This document shows, piece by piece, positions 54,301-64,000 of a DNA stretch of 64,000 nt. Below the pieces are notes generated by a model. It was not told the DNA's origin, did no database searches, and worked only from the letters and a program-made list of their open reading frames with translations. Made by a program: the position numbers and the translations under genes. The stretch spans positions 1 through 64,000 of the forward strand of contig JASANG010002542.1 in NCBI GenBank assembly GCA_030248215.1. Reading direction: 5' to 3'. The DNA comes from Enoplolaimus lenunculus. Lineage: Eukaryota > Nematoda > Enoplea > Enoplida > Thoracostomopsidae. Within the stretch, counting starts at the first letter, position 1, and every line of letters begins with the position of its first letter.

Positions 54301-57300
54301 ACGTCAAACAGCTTCAGCAGCTAACGCAACGTCAAACAGCTTCAACAACGCAACGTTGCAAAACAGCTTCAGCAGCTAACGCAACGTCAAACAGCTTCAG
54401 CAGCTAACGCAACGTCAAACAGCTTCAGCAGCTAACGCAACGTCAAACAGCTTCAGCAGCTAACGCAACGTCAAACAGCTTCAGCAGCTAACGCAACGTC
54501 AAACAGCTTCAGCAGCTAACGCAACGTCAAACAGCTTCAGCAGCTAACGCAACGTCAAACAGCTTCAGCAGCTAACGCAACGTCACTTTTTGGCTTCAAT
54601 ATTCATTGTTCCTGTCTCCCTAAGAAAAAGACCCTAATGTACGCCTTAGTAGATTTAACATCGATTGCAAAACGCCAGGCACGCGCGACCACAGGTGTTT
54701 GGGTTGCCAGTCAACGGCAGTGGAAAATAAAGGGGTGTCGTCGACACCCCTTAAAGATTCAATGCAACGTTTAACGATTAACGTCTTGTTGGCTTAGCTC
54801 GCAAGGTTTGCTAAACTACTCTATTTGCCTTTTACCCCTGGGTTGTCAATCAAAGATGCCGTTCCTTAGCCAATTTGGCGTGTCCTTTGTTTCGGAGGGT
54901 TTACCGTTGTACCTTTGTTTGATGCCCCTGCAAAAATATCGTTCCCACCGTCGGGTGCCAAGGGCACAAAGACCTGGTTGGAATTTAACAAAACAGCGTT
55001 TGTTTACCCTGCCAAAATGCTGATCAACAGTGAAAATCCAATTCCAAGAGGTGCGAGTACATTCGATCCTTTCGAGTCAACGGCTGCGTTCAAAACACTG
55101 CTCACAAGGATAAACGTCAGGATCGCTTCTGTGACGATTGCCTGAAAATTTGTTGAGATATTTAGCGGATTTTGACCAAGGTAAAGAACTTGGGCGGAAC
55201 AGTATTATAAGCACATTCCTATGCCTAACCCTAAGCCTAAGCCTAAGCGTAAGAATGAGTACATTCCTAAGCCTAAGCCTAACCGTAAGAATGAGGATAT
55301 TCCTAAGCCTAAGCTTAAGCGTGAGAATGAGCATATTCCTAAGCCTAAGCCTAAGCGTAAGAATGAGCATATTCCTAAGCCTAAGCCTAAGCGTAAGAAT
55401 GAGTACATTCCTAAGCCTAAGCCTAAGCGTAAGAATGAGAATATTCCTAAGCCTAAGCCTAAGCGTAAGAAGAGGATATTCCTAAGCCTAAGCCTGTGCT
55501 CATTTTTAGGAACCACAATTTTTACACTGCAAAAAATGGTGAGTCAAATTGACTCTCTCTGAAATAGAGTCTACAGGACAACACAAACTGAGTCAAACTC
55601 GACTCCGCCAAAGTCAAATTAGACTTACTCAGTCGCACGTTTGACACTGGCGGAGTCGAATTTGACTCAGTTTGTGTAGTCCCGTAGAGTCTATTTCGGA
55701 GGGAGTCAATTTGACTCACTATTTTTTGCAGTGTGGAGTTCGACAGTTTGAAAATCTATCCTTAACAGGGAATAGATGCTATATGTATTTGAGAATAAAA
55801 GCACTACTTATTCAAGTGCGACCCTTTAAGTTTTTGTTAACCAATGATTTTCCAGTATTTTCTATTTCCACTATTGAGATTTAAGTAAGCAAAACTTAAG
55901 TAAATAAGCTAAGTAATTCGAAAATCCCCTCATAGTCATGGATAGCCCCTTGTAAAGTGTTATAAATTGGGTAAAATGACAGCCAGTGTCGGAACAGACA
56001 GGTGTGGGGGCTCTCCCTAAATTGCAGTGTAGAGGCACCCAAACTCGCGAGCGAAGCGAACGAGAAGCCAGACGCATCTTAAAACTTAAACGGTTTTTGT
56101 TTCAACCGGTTGGGGCCCCTTTAGGGGTATTGGGGGTATGGGGGGTGGCTGCTCCGGCCCTGATGACAACCATGTAAATTAAAGTCAAAGTTTAAACTCA
56201 ATATAATCTAAATAGAGTCAAACGTTGACATGAGACACGTCTCTACACTGCAAGAAATTTTGAGTCAAATTGACTCTCTCTGAAATAGGCTTTTCTGGAC
56301 TACACAAACTGAGTCGAATTCAACTCCGCCAGAGTCATATTCGACTCACTGAGTCGCACGTTTGACTCTGACGAAGTCGAATTTGACTCATTGTGTGTAG
56401 TCCCGAAAAGCCTATTTCGGAGAGATTCAATTTGACTCACCATTTTTTGCAGTGTTCAATCCAGGCGATATCAATTTACCTCTCCAGCATTGGCAACAGA
56501 TGGCGATATGTTAGTTGTTCCACCAGCAATTGACATATACGTCGACTTGTGAACAGACGCCTGAAAATACTTTTCCGATATATTTGTCGTATACCAATTT
56601 GCTATTCAGTCTACAGTGCGAAAAATGCAATTTGATCATTTCTATGAATAGCAGTTAAGCCTAAGCCAAATAGCAATTTAATCAGTTTTCAGTAATACAA
56701 AAACGAACGAAATGTTTAAGTCAGCGCTGATTGGTTGTTGTTTTGGCGTTTGATCGTCTAAATTAGTTTTGATTGAGCAGTTTAATTGCAATTTGCCCTA
56801 AAATTTTGTAATATAAAATCGCATATGAAGTTAAGCCAATCAGCATTTGGCATGAATAACAGTTTGCGCGACGATGACGTGTTTTGCAGCGAGAACTTGC
56901 AAGCTAAAGCCCTGTTCACCTGTGCAAATGTTTGCAGCGAGAACTTGCAAGCTAAAGCCCTGTTCACCTGTGCAAATGTTTGCAGCGAGAACTTGCAAGC
57001 TAAAGCCCTGTTCACCTGTGCAAATGTTTGCAGCGAGAACTTGCAAGCTAAAACCCTGTTCACCTGTGCAAATTTTTGCAGCGAGAACTTGCAAGCTAAA
57101 GCCCTGTTCACCTGTGCAAATGTTTGCAGCGAGAACTTGCAAGCTAAAACCCTGTTCACCTGTGCAAATTTTTGCAGCGAGAACTTGCAGCTACAACTTG
57201 CACGTGCAATTTTTGCACTACAAAAACCTGCAACAAGTTTTGCAAAATGATTTTTGGTACGAGTGTATAGGGGCGTTCAACCAATACGTACCCGAACGAA

Positions 57301-58503
57301 AAGTGCTCCAAAAAATCCTCCGAGCAGTTGCGCGATGACGTAAAACAACGCCAACAGCGGATGTATCGCTCCGCTAATTGTAACTCCAGTTGTGACCGCA
57401 GGATTAAAATGACCGCCGCTAAAATTAAAGTCAAACACCTGAGCGAGAAAACCCGGGGGGTGGGTGAAATCACGACAATTCGACACCCGACAACTCGTCA
57501 CCCGACAACTTGTAATCAGAAATATTATCGACTCCACCTATCAGTCGCCAATCATTATGATTAGGCGTAGGTTAAAGCTTAAAATTACGTTTAGGAATAT
57601 GCATAGATTTAATCATATAGGTTTTACAACACTGTTGAGTGACAAGACAAGTTGCCGGTCGACGAATTGTCGTAGGTTCGCCAGTGGAAAACACGAAAGC
57701 GTCAGACAATTTTAAACGAATTTAATTTTTTTGCGGGGGCAGGGACGAGAGACATTTGGGGCGCTGAGAAAATATTTGGCATAAAGTGATTTTGTAATAC
57801 TGATATTGGAGTAACAATAATAAGTCACTGATGCATCCTTGGGACCCAGGAGGCTCAGCCCTGAGCGCCCCCGGGAACAATTTTACCCCCCTTGAAAATT
57901 TTCAGCCTTGCCTGTGTTCTGCGCTGGCCAAAATATTTTAAAGATCTCAGCTCTCCAACCAAGTTTAGGGTATGAGCCAGGAATTTAAAGAAAAATCTAT
58001 TTTACCTGATATGTCCTAAGGCAATAATAAGCACAGCAATACAGATACCGTGTGCCAATGCAGCTGACAACGCCCCATATCCTGCCAGCGAGCTTAGCGA
58101 TCCTGAAATTATAATTTAAATTCCAATAAAAGGGGGTGTTCCGGCCGAAGCCTTCGCCCCCCTTCTCAAGTTTAAGATTTTTGTGAAAATTATAATCCAT
58201 TTATGGTCGTATCCGTCCATCATCGTGCATTACAAATCCGGCCCCGTCCGGCATCATGCACGACTTACTCGCGTCCTCATAACCAACCCCACACGGTGAC
58301 GAACGACGACGGACCGGTCCCACACGACAGGTATACCGCCGACCCTTACAAGCCTCAAGCTTACCAACATAAATAAATAACGCGACTCCAAGAAATTCAG
58401 CAAAAACACTGCGAATATTTCGAAAAACCGAACTGCCGTGGTCGTCTCGTGACATATCAACAGAAGTTTCTTCGCCAGAAAATGCAGATACTTTTGTAGG
58501 CAT
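51354..58503 (-). CDS. AQP8: Aquaporin-8-like water channel (7 exons, 254 aa)
   Basis: Exons in order: 58503-58365, 58102-58006, 57418-57292, 56560-56480, 55141-55008, 53259-53182, 51462-51354; 765 nt, all GT-AG, phases 1, 2, 0, 0, 2, 2 agree. It is a six-helix MIP-family channel. Helix 1: FAEFLGVALFIYVG. Helix 2: LAHGICIAVLIIALGHI, where AHG provides the H2 filter histidine typical of the AQP8 group. First NPA: SGGHFNPAV. Helix 5 lies in ILTFILVSSVLNAAV/LAPLGIGFSLLISILAG. Second NPA: SGASLNPARSLGP, with the filter arginine. The AQP8 cysteine before the second NPA is Ser here. An extra loop with two Cys (EDCGVLPSC) precedes helix 6 (YHYVHWVGPLIGG). Human AQP8 has 261 aa. Known AQP8 proteins pass water, ammonia and hydrogen peroxide. 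AATAAA follows the stop (ACAAGTAAAATAAAC). The introns contain B and C1 transposons and four tandem arrays. Confidence 0.93.
51600..51780. repeat. Inverted repeat around ACATTTTAAAATGTACAC
   Basis: GTACACATTTTAAAATGTAC at about 51594-51613 recurs as GAGTACATTTTAAAATGTG at about 51741, with CTCGTTAG/CTAACGAG words in mirrored order between: a MITE-like palindrome in the last aquaporin intron. Confidence 0.5.
51787..51986. mobile_element. Family B palindromic MITE in the last aquaporin intron
   Basis: CACTGCAGAAAATGGGGAG left (donor motif changed to GGGGAG) and CACCATTTTTTGGAGTG right. Confidence 0.8.
52249..53150. mobile_element. Family K MITE with its left end amplified six times
   Basis: A unit of about 104 bp containing AATGGCTGGGTTTCCGAAAC and TACTTAAGTACGTGCTAAG is repeated six times (52249-52860). 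The far end at 53110-53150 (ACTTCGGAAACCCAGTCATT) is the inverted partner of the first 20 bp of the unit, so the array is a multiplied terminal repeat of one inverted-repeat element. Confidence 0.75.
53310..53508. mobile_element. Family C1 element and a fragment of another
   Basis: 53310-53362 is only the subterminal/right end of a C1 copy; 53363-53508 is a short C1 copy starting GGGCCAATGTAAAGAAC. They lie just upstream of the second-NPA exon. Confidence 0.6.
53888..54054. mobile_element. Family G GC-rich MITE
   Basis: AAGGGTAGCGCTATACTTTTG left, GACAAGTATAGCCGCACTC right, with CGTC/GACGG words between. Confidence 0.7.
54137..54586. repeat. 28-bp minisatellite, about 16 units
   Basis: Unit AAACAGCTTCAGCAGCTAAC plus GCAACGTC; units are nearly identical except one shortened unit at about 54340 (CTTCAACAACGCAACGTTGC). 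No spacers, so this is not a CRISPR-type array. In aquaporin intron 5. Confidence 0.9.
55178..55505. mobile_element. Family C1 element with long core, right end lost
   Basis: CAAGGTAAAGAACTTGGGCGG start; higher-order units CCTAAGCCTAAGCGTAAGAA plus TGAGCATATT repeated about seven times. Confidence 0.75.
55525..55733. mobile_element. Family B palindromic MITE
   Basis: CACTGCAAAAAATGGTGAG to CACTATTTTTTGCAGTG; aquaporin intron 4. Confidence 0.85.
56246..56454. mobile_element. Family B palindromic MITE 26 bp from an aquaporin donor site
   Basis: CACTGCAAGAAATTTTGAG left, CACCATTTTTTGCAGTG right; starts shortly after the GAG|GTAAAT donor at 56479 on the minus strand. Confidence 0.8.
56885..57240. 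repeat. 48-bp minisatellite grown from a Family F terminus
   Basis: Six units of GCAGCGAGAACTTGCAAGCT plus AAAGCCCTGTTCACCTGTGC plus AAATGTTT; the unit spans the Family F terminal repeat (compare GCCCTATTCACACGTGCAAG at 38540). The array ends with a normal Family F end (TTGCAGCTACAACTTGCACG). 48 is a multiple of three, hence several long false frames. Confidence 0.8.
58205..58345. mobile_element. Family G fragment in aquaporin intron 1
   Basis: GGCCCCGTCCGGCATCATG and GTGACGAACGACGACGG inverted words, ending ACAGGTATACCGCCGACCC. Confidence 0.5.
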
Positions 58504-58599
58504 TTAAATGCGCCCGCAAAATGCTGGGTTCCGTCCTTCTCCGCTCGAAATTTCACGCTTTTTTGATTAAATAAATATCTTTTATTTTAGACTAATTAC

Positions 58600-58805
58600 T
58601 TAGCTACCCACGTTGTTTAATATTTTTGCTAAAATCAACTCAAATTTTATATTCAAATCTCTTGATGAATAGAAGTTTTGTAGTGTTGTTGTATTAATAG
58701 ATTTGCAACTAGAACAAAATTGCGCAGCACTTGAGCAGCATGGGATATGCTTCATATTCCTATTAAAAGGATAGTAACTAGACCAGCACATTCGTTCGAT
58801 GTAAC
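58600..58805 (-). CDS. Possible last exon of a Cys-rich gene ending just before the aquaporin gene
   Basis: After the acceptor AATATTTTTCCAG the phase-1 frame reads YIERMCWSSYYPFNRNMKHI, PCCSSAAQFCSSCKSINT ... ILNNVGS then TAA, with AATAAA at 58586-58581. Five cysteines in 30 residues. The rest of the gene would lie to the right but I could not find its exons. The AATAAA is about 80 bp before the aquaporin ATG (58503). Family not recognised. Confidence 0.4.
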
Positions 58806-59201
58806 CTGGAAAAATATTAAGAAACAATGGCGTCCCAATCATACTCTATAAATACACTTTATAGGGCTTTACGGTCGGGTTCATACCAACGGTTTGTTTT
58901 ACCCCAACGGTTGGTTTCACGCCCACGGTTCGTGCACTTTCTGTAAGGAGTTTTTTGACCGTAACTACTGAAGGCCACGCTCGTTTGGCAAATCCTTTGG
59001 CACAGATATTCCCTACGGACCAGGTTACCAGTGTACAAAATTTAAACGAAATTGGTCAGATATTACTTGACTACCAACATGCAAACTAAACTGAAAATAC
59101 GCACTTGAGAAGCGCGAACCATATATATGAACGCTATCGTGTTCATATGATTAGAAAATGTTAATATAATATTACTAAATAGTGTTTAAGATATATAGCT
59201 A

Positions 59202-59360
59202 CTGTAGTGACCCGAGTAAGAGGGTGGTAATAAGAGCTGTGGGTCCCCATTTTGAGTCCCAATCAATTGGAGTCCGTATTCCTAATTTTAGAGCTCAAGC
59301 TTCTGAGTAAATTCGAATCATTCTGAGTTAAAATCAACTTACTGGAATTTACAGTGTAAG
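59202..59360. mobile_element. Fragments of Family H and Family A side by side
   Basis: CTGTAGTGACCCGAGTAAGAG (one H end) followed by a 70-bp right end of Family A (TCAACTTACTGGAATTTACAG). Confidence 0.55.
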
Positions 59361-59576
59361 CCTAAGCGTAAATATAAGGGAAGCGTACATGAGCCAAACT
59401 TTGGACCAATTTCCAAACATAATACTTATGAGGTAGAATAAAATGCGAAGCATACAGTTGCAATATATATGACTTCAAAATAAGTCGATGTATATTATAT
59501 ATTCGTCTCCGGAAGCATCGTCGACTCGTGCTCAACGAGCTCATCCGCTCCCTCGTTGAAAGTAAGTTTGCTCCTT

Positions 59577-59803
59577 CACTGTAAATTTCAGTGAGTTGAT
59601 TTTAACTCAGAATCAGTTGAATCACTCAGTCTGAGATAGGACTATCAGAACTCAGGAATTTCGAGTTGATTCAATTCATTCTGAGTTAATTAATCAACTC
59701 ACCCAGCGTCAACTCAACTCAGAGTGAGAATCAACTCAGCTCAGAGTGAGTTAATGTTTACTGATATTAATTCAGAAATAACCTCATTGGAATTTTTACA
59801 GTG
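59577..59803. mobile_element. Family A MITE
   Basis: CACTGTAAATTTCAGTGAG to ATTGGAATTTTTACAGTG; a small internal deletion before the right end. Confidence 0.75.
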
Positions 59804-60121
59804 TTTAGAAAATTTTCAACCTTGCTTGTAAGTCATTGCAAACACTTGTATGCTGTTCGTGAAAAAATGTTTAAGTCCTCCATCTCAAGGTGAGCTGGCT
59901 ACGGGCGTTAGATAATTTGAAACAAAAACTGTTTGACGGAATAAATTGTTTATTTTTTGTAACAAATGTCATTTTTGTTACTAAACAGTAGAATAAGAAC
60001 TAAAATTTATATATTTTCTAAGCCACAGGGATCCTTGAATATAGAAAGTTATCACCTGTTTGTATGGTAAATAGTGAACCGAATCGCAATATATTATTAG
60101 AGCAGAGATGTTAATATTCTT

Positions 60122-60394
60122 TTCGACCAATGTATACAACAGGGCTGTAACAGTAGTACAAGCATATTCCTAAACGTACGTTTAAGCCTAAGTGTAACAA
60201 TGACCTTACACCTAAACCTAAGGCTTAACATAAGAATTAGCTTACTCCTGAGGCTAAGTCTAAACCTAATGTCTAAACGTAACAATGAGGTTATACATCT
60301 AAGTCTAAGCCTTAGCCATAGCCTAAGCAAAATCAGTCAATAGCTTAAGTTAACTCTATTGCAGTACCGCAGAAAAACGTTCCGCCCATGATCA
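60122..60394. mobile_element. Family C1 element, old copy
   Basis: GACCAATGTATACAACAGGG start; diverged CCTAAG core; GTTCCGCCCATGATC end. Confidence 0.6.
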
Positions 60395-61038
60395 ATGTGT
60401 AGAAAAAGATTTTAAGCAAAAAGGTTCGGGTTCGTATCTGAGTCTACTTTTAGATGCCAGTTGTCAAAATTTAAGCAAAAATTTGCGAACCTCACCTTCA
60501 GATACTACCACATCGACAGAGAATGCGGGTGGCGTATTCCCTCCCGTCAAAAATTTTGTGTGATAAAATGGCAAAGTCCCTACCTTACAATTTTCGTCTC
60601 GAGCAAATTTTATTCAAAACTTTACCGTTTTAAACCTTAGAAAATTTTCGATGACCAAACGGTAAGATCCCTCTCGTATCATTTTTGCGTTTCATAACAT
60701 TTATCAGCCCACCCCCCGTCAGAAAAATTTGGAACCGGTATCTGCCTTCAGAAGCATGACAGGTGGGGTGTTTGGAGATAAAATGCAACCCGTGAAATGG
60801 CACAAGTTGTGCCACACAATTTCAGCTAAAATGTATCATACTTTGTTCCAAATTTATACCAAATTGTTGCTGCTGTTTAGCGATTTTGTTTCATACGAAG
60901 CGTACGAATTATAGACTGAGAGCTTTCAATATTGAAATTTAGATGTGAAATGATCAGAAGAAGTCATGAGAAAGTCAAATATCCCAAAACATTTCAAAAT
61001 CGATACGATAATTGAGAACATTGTTTGAAATAAAACGG

Positions 61039-61299
61039 CATACATAGCTAATTTTTGTAATTTAGTGCATACATAGCTAATTTTTGTAATTTAGTGCATA
61101 CATAGCTAATTTTTGTAATTTAGTGCATACATAGCTAATTTTTGTAATTTAGTGCATACATAGCTAATTTTTGTAATTTACGACATACATAGCTAATTTT
61201 TGTAATTTAGTGCATACATAGCTAATTTTTGTAATTTAGGTCATACATAGCTAATTTTTGTAATTTAGGGCATACATAGCTAACTTCTGTAATTTTAGG
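61039..61299. repeat. 29-bp minisatellite, nine units
   Basis: Unit CATACATAGCTAATTTTTG plus TAATTTAGTG; the last units vary (ACGA, AGGT, AGGG). Confidence 0.9.
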
Positions 61300-61416
61300 A
61301 CTTATCATAGTTTTGATCTTGTATTGGAGGTAACTGGTACCAGCACCACATTCAACTTCAACAATGCGTAACTATTTTAAGTTTTCTGTAAGCTTAAAAA
61401 CATACCTTACAAACAG

Positions 61417-61620
61417 GGTCCATGTAAAGATCAGGGGCGGAACGTTTTTCTGTGAGACTGCAATACAGTAAGCTTAAGCTTTAGACTAATTTTTTTTGCT
61501 TGGCTTAGGCTTAGGCTTCAGGCTTAGGAATATGTTCATTCTTACGCTTAGGCTTAGGCTTAGGCTTTGGCTTAGGAATATGCTTATAATACTGTTCCGT
61601 CCCTGTTCTTTACGTTGGCC
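61417..61620. mobile_element. Family C1 element
   Basis: GGTCCATGTAAAGATCAGGG to CCGTCCCTGTTCTTTACG plus TTGGCC; flanks ACAAACAG and GCAAACAG match at 7 of 8. Confidence 0.8.
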
Positions 61621-62528
61621 GCAAACAGTAACAATTAACAACGAGTGGGATAAACGAAATAGTAACACAGCGGGGGTTATGTTATCCTAAAATTACTGAA
61701 AATTTCTAATAAAGCAGGTCGTACTTGCTTTTCGACATTCTATTCTCGACTATTAAAGTGTTTTGACTTGAAGTTATATTTCCTCTCAAAATGAAATCTT
61801 GGCTTTACTACGCCTTCGGAAGTATAAAGGGTACGGCTGAATAATATTTTTACAGGCTTGAAACGCGAGAAAATAATACCGTCGGCAAAAACGCTGAGGT
61901 ACAATGCTGTACAAGGCTAATTTATCAAAAAAAAGCAACTGCGCTGCAGGAACAATTTTAAGTCATTTTATAGTAATTAAACCAAGGCTCCAAGTGGTAT
62001 CTCAAGTGCCCAGCCGTGAAGGTTCATAAGTCCAATGGCCCATGTATAGAACGGGCAGAAATAAGCATATTCCTAAGACTAAGCCTAAGCCTAATTTTGG
62101 ACGAGTTTTTTTGAAGCCAGCCCCCCACAAATCTAAATACATTGCAACGTCGCTGAAACCAGGGGTGAGACTAGAATTACAGAACTGAGACGAGGGCATA
62201 CCGGTGTCATATAATCTGGTTAAGGAATTGTGAACCAGGTGGGTATGTATGTCAGAAAACTTAGATCAAAATTATTCCAGTTCGGCACCTGTTAACAATT
62301 TGGAAACAGGGGTGCGGTAGTTTAGCCCCCCTTCTCGTCTTTAGTGGTACCCATCTGGCATTTGTTTTCACGGTTCAAAGATCAGCGGGGGTCGCTATTT
62401 AGGCCAGGTAATTGTGGTAAAACTGAACATTGCGGATAAATTATTATTTTACGCGAAGTGTGGCTAAATGCCTGGCATATGAAAGACTGCGAGTGATGTA
62501 GAATTAGTACTGCGATGTTAGGAAAAAT
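61621..62528. other. Stretch without a supported gene
   Basis: Holds one truncated Family C2 start (62037-62100, GGCCCATGTATAGAACGGGC). The short frame 62199-62002 (minus) reads protein-like for about 25 residues but has no splice support. Confidence 0.4.
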
Positions 62529-62529
62529 G

Positions 62530-62831
62530 GGCCCATGTAAAGATCAGGAGCGGAGCATTTTTCTGTAAGACTGAAAAAAGTACGCTTAAGCTTTAGACGA
62601 ATTTTTTGTTTGGCTTAGGCTTAGGATTATGCTCATTCTTACGCTTAGGCTTAGGCTTAGGCTTAGGCTTAGGATTATGCTCATTCTTACGCTTAGGCTT
62701 AGGCTTAGGATTATGCTCATTCTTACGCTTAGGCTTAGGCTTAGGATTATGCTCATTCTTACGCTTAGGCTTAGGCTTAGGCTTAGGAATATGCTCATAA
62801 TACTGTTCCGCCTCTGTTCTTTACATTGGCC
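62530..62831. mobile_element. Family C1 element with a four-unit higher-order core
   Basis: GGCCCATGTAAAGATCAGG to CTGTTCTTTACATTGGCC; TTAGGC runs separated by GATTATGCTCATTCTTACGC four times; flanks GAAAAATG and GGAAAATG match at 7 of 8. Confidence 0.8.
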
Positions 62832-63196
62832 GGAAAATGGTACGCTCAAAAAAGGCATACACGATGTCGGTCAGGTCTCGAACAAAATCAGGAAACTTTA
62901 AGTATGCCTAAGTGTGAAGTTACGATTAAAGTAAGCCTAAAAGCCTAAACCTAAGCCTAAATGAACGCTTAAAGTCAACGGATTTGTTCGGAATCTGTTA
63001 TATATGGCTGTATATAAGAAAAACAGGATATAATAGACTTACTGGATGCGTTAAAATGCCATATTGCAGTTACTGCGTTTAGATAAAAATACTATACAGC
63101 AAGTGAAAATACCATATGTTACTGTCGGAATAAAAATATCATATGGTTTGTAAGCAATCAAATCATGCTTGTCCGGTATCTGCACATGCAATTATA

Positions 63197-63450
63197 CACT
63201 GACAATTTTTCAGTGAGTTGATTTTAACTCAGGTTGAGTTGAATCGCTCAGTCTGAGTTAAGACTGTCAGAACTCAGAATTTTGGATTGATACAATTCAT
63301 TGTGACTTAATTAATCAACTCACCCAGAGTCAACTCAACTCAGTGTGACAATCAACTCAACTCAGAGTGAGTTAATGTTTACTGATATTAATTAAGAAAT
63401 AACCAACTCGCTAGCTGAATTGATTATTCAACTCATTGCAATTTACAGTG
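63197..63450. mobile_element. Family A MITE
   Basis: TACACTGACAATTTTTCAGTG start, GCAATTTACAGTG end; a Family H end fragment follows at 63470-63522. Confidence 0.75.
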
Positions 63451-63651
63451 GACACAGTCTTATTGATTGGGACTCAAAATTGGGACACCCCTTACCACCT
63501 CTTATTCGGGTTACTACAGTACACATGCTACGCCTCTATTTTGATGTGATAGCTAAAAAGTTTAGAATGTTTCATTTCAAACTCTCGTGCAATTATATCA
63601 TCAGAACGTAATAACAAGCCAAATATTCAAAGTAAAGACTAAAATAATCAC

Positions 63652-63733
63652 AGAACGTTTTTGAACAACAACCAAACGCTGCCCAGCTTAAATTTATCAG
63701 CTTCATCTCAATTACTAAGCAACCGGTACGATT
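63652..63733 (+). CDS. Possible exon near the right edge, unrecognised
   Basis: Between the acceptor AAAATAATCACAG and the donor CCG|GTACGA the frame reads NVFEQQPNAAQLKFISFISI plus TKQP. A longer frame (63661-63960) overlaps it in another register. Weak support. Confidence 0.2.
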
Positions 63734-64000
63734 ACGAACATTTAGTACGCATGTTGATAATTCCGGTAAATCAGACAAAACCTGTCACCATAGAAGATAA
63801 CTTAAATTTTGGTAATGGTGCCTATGAGCCTAATTACCCTATACAAAACTTTAGTGGTACTCAACCCTATTTTCGAGCTCATTCTAGAAACTTCGACTTT
63901 TTGTTGGAATTAACAACAAGCATTTTGGGTCAGGGGGGTGGAAATAGGGGGCTCAGGTAGCAAGTTGTTGCTTCAAAAGCGCAAGCGAGGCTGTGCTTAG

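Noticed and set aside
54137-54586. CRISPR-like array
   Set aside because: Direct tandem units without spacers, in an intron of an animal gene.
56782-57338. Frames of 100-154 codons on both strands
   Set aside because: Produced by the 48-bp minisatellite; none has splice support and the real aquaporin exons use other positions.
60729-60914. 62-codon plus-strand frame
   Set aside because: Protein-like in part but begins within a repeat and has no flanking splice or poly(A) signal.
1-64000. Virus-derived or LTR elements, LINE reverse transcriptase, rRNA genes
   Set aside because: No matching protein motif, terminal direct repeat or rRNA block was seen anywhere in the window.

Overview
This window is nuclear DNA from an animal. 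It is AT-rich, its genes have short exons and GT-AG introns, and it is crowded with short non-autonomous DNA transposons and minisatellites. Proteins that can be read are an almost vertebrate-like NEK6/7 kinase, a SNAP-29 SNARE, an aquaporin-8-like channel and secreted modular proteins (EGF-like, collagen-like, TSP1, ShK-like, CAP). An invertebrate deuterostome, perhaps an ascidian tunicate, is my best guess, but that is inference from style and not from a diagnostic marker.

Layout. Position 1-371 (minus): start of an unrecognised gene running off the left edge. 625-10070 (plus): eight phase-matched exons of a secreted EGF/collagen-like/TSP1 protein, 257 aa. 13293-18755 (plus): a secreted ShK-like plus CAP protein, 226 aa. 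22469-25206 (minus): a small secreted protein with eight mature cysteines, 138 aa. 27858-29306 (plus): NEK6/7 kinase. 32956-34099 (minus): possible small gene facing SNAP29. 34552-37534 (plus): SNAP29, complete in four exons. 39606-39723 (minus): possible last exon. 40912-43058 (minus): two-exon secreted protein, 402 aa, unrecognised. 51354-58503 (minus): aquaporin-8-like gene, complete in seven exons, 254 aa. 58600-58805 (minus): possible last exon of the next gene, ending about 100 bp before the aquaporin start. The exon chains were built by hand from splice signals and intron phase; for the complete genes the summed lengths divide by three and the key motifs are intact.

The rest is mostly transposon-derived. 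Family A (about 250 bp, ends CACTGTAAATT, ACTCA-rich) has some 16 copies. Family B (about 200 bp, almost a perfect palindrome, ends CACTGCAAAAAATGGTGAG) has nine copies plus remnants. Family C (C1, C2, C3) has three different terminal sequences around one common core of TTAGGC repeats, with 8-bp target duplications. Family D is TTAA-flanked and carries a tRNA-like promoter. Family E is hAT-like (CAGGCCCGTAGCC ends, 8-bp duplications). Families F-M are further inverted-repeat families. Several minisatellites (28, 29, 33, 48 and 104 bp) grew in or beside these elements, many inside aquaporin introns.

The most interesting signal is that Family B has a consensus splice donor (ATG|GTGAGT) at one end and a consensus acceptor (CCATTTTTTGCAG) at the other. 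Because it is a palindrome, this is true in both orientations. The only intron of the secreted gene at 40912-43058 begins and ends in Family B terminal sequence, which suggests that this transposon family makes introns (an introner). No virus-derived element was recognised.
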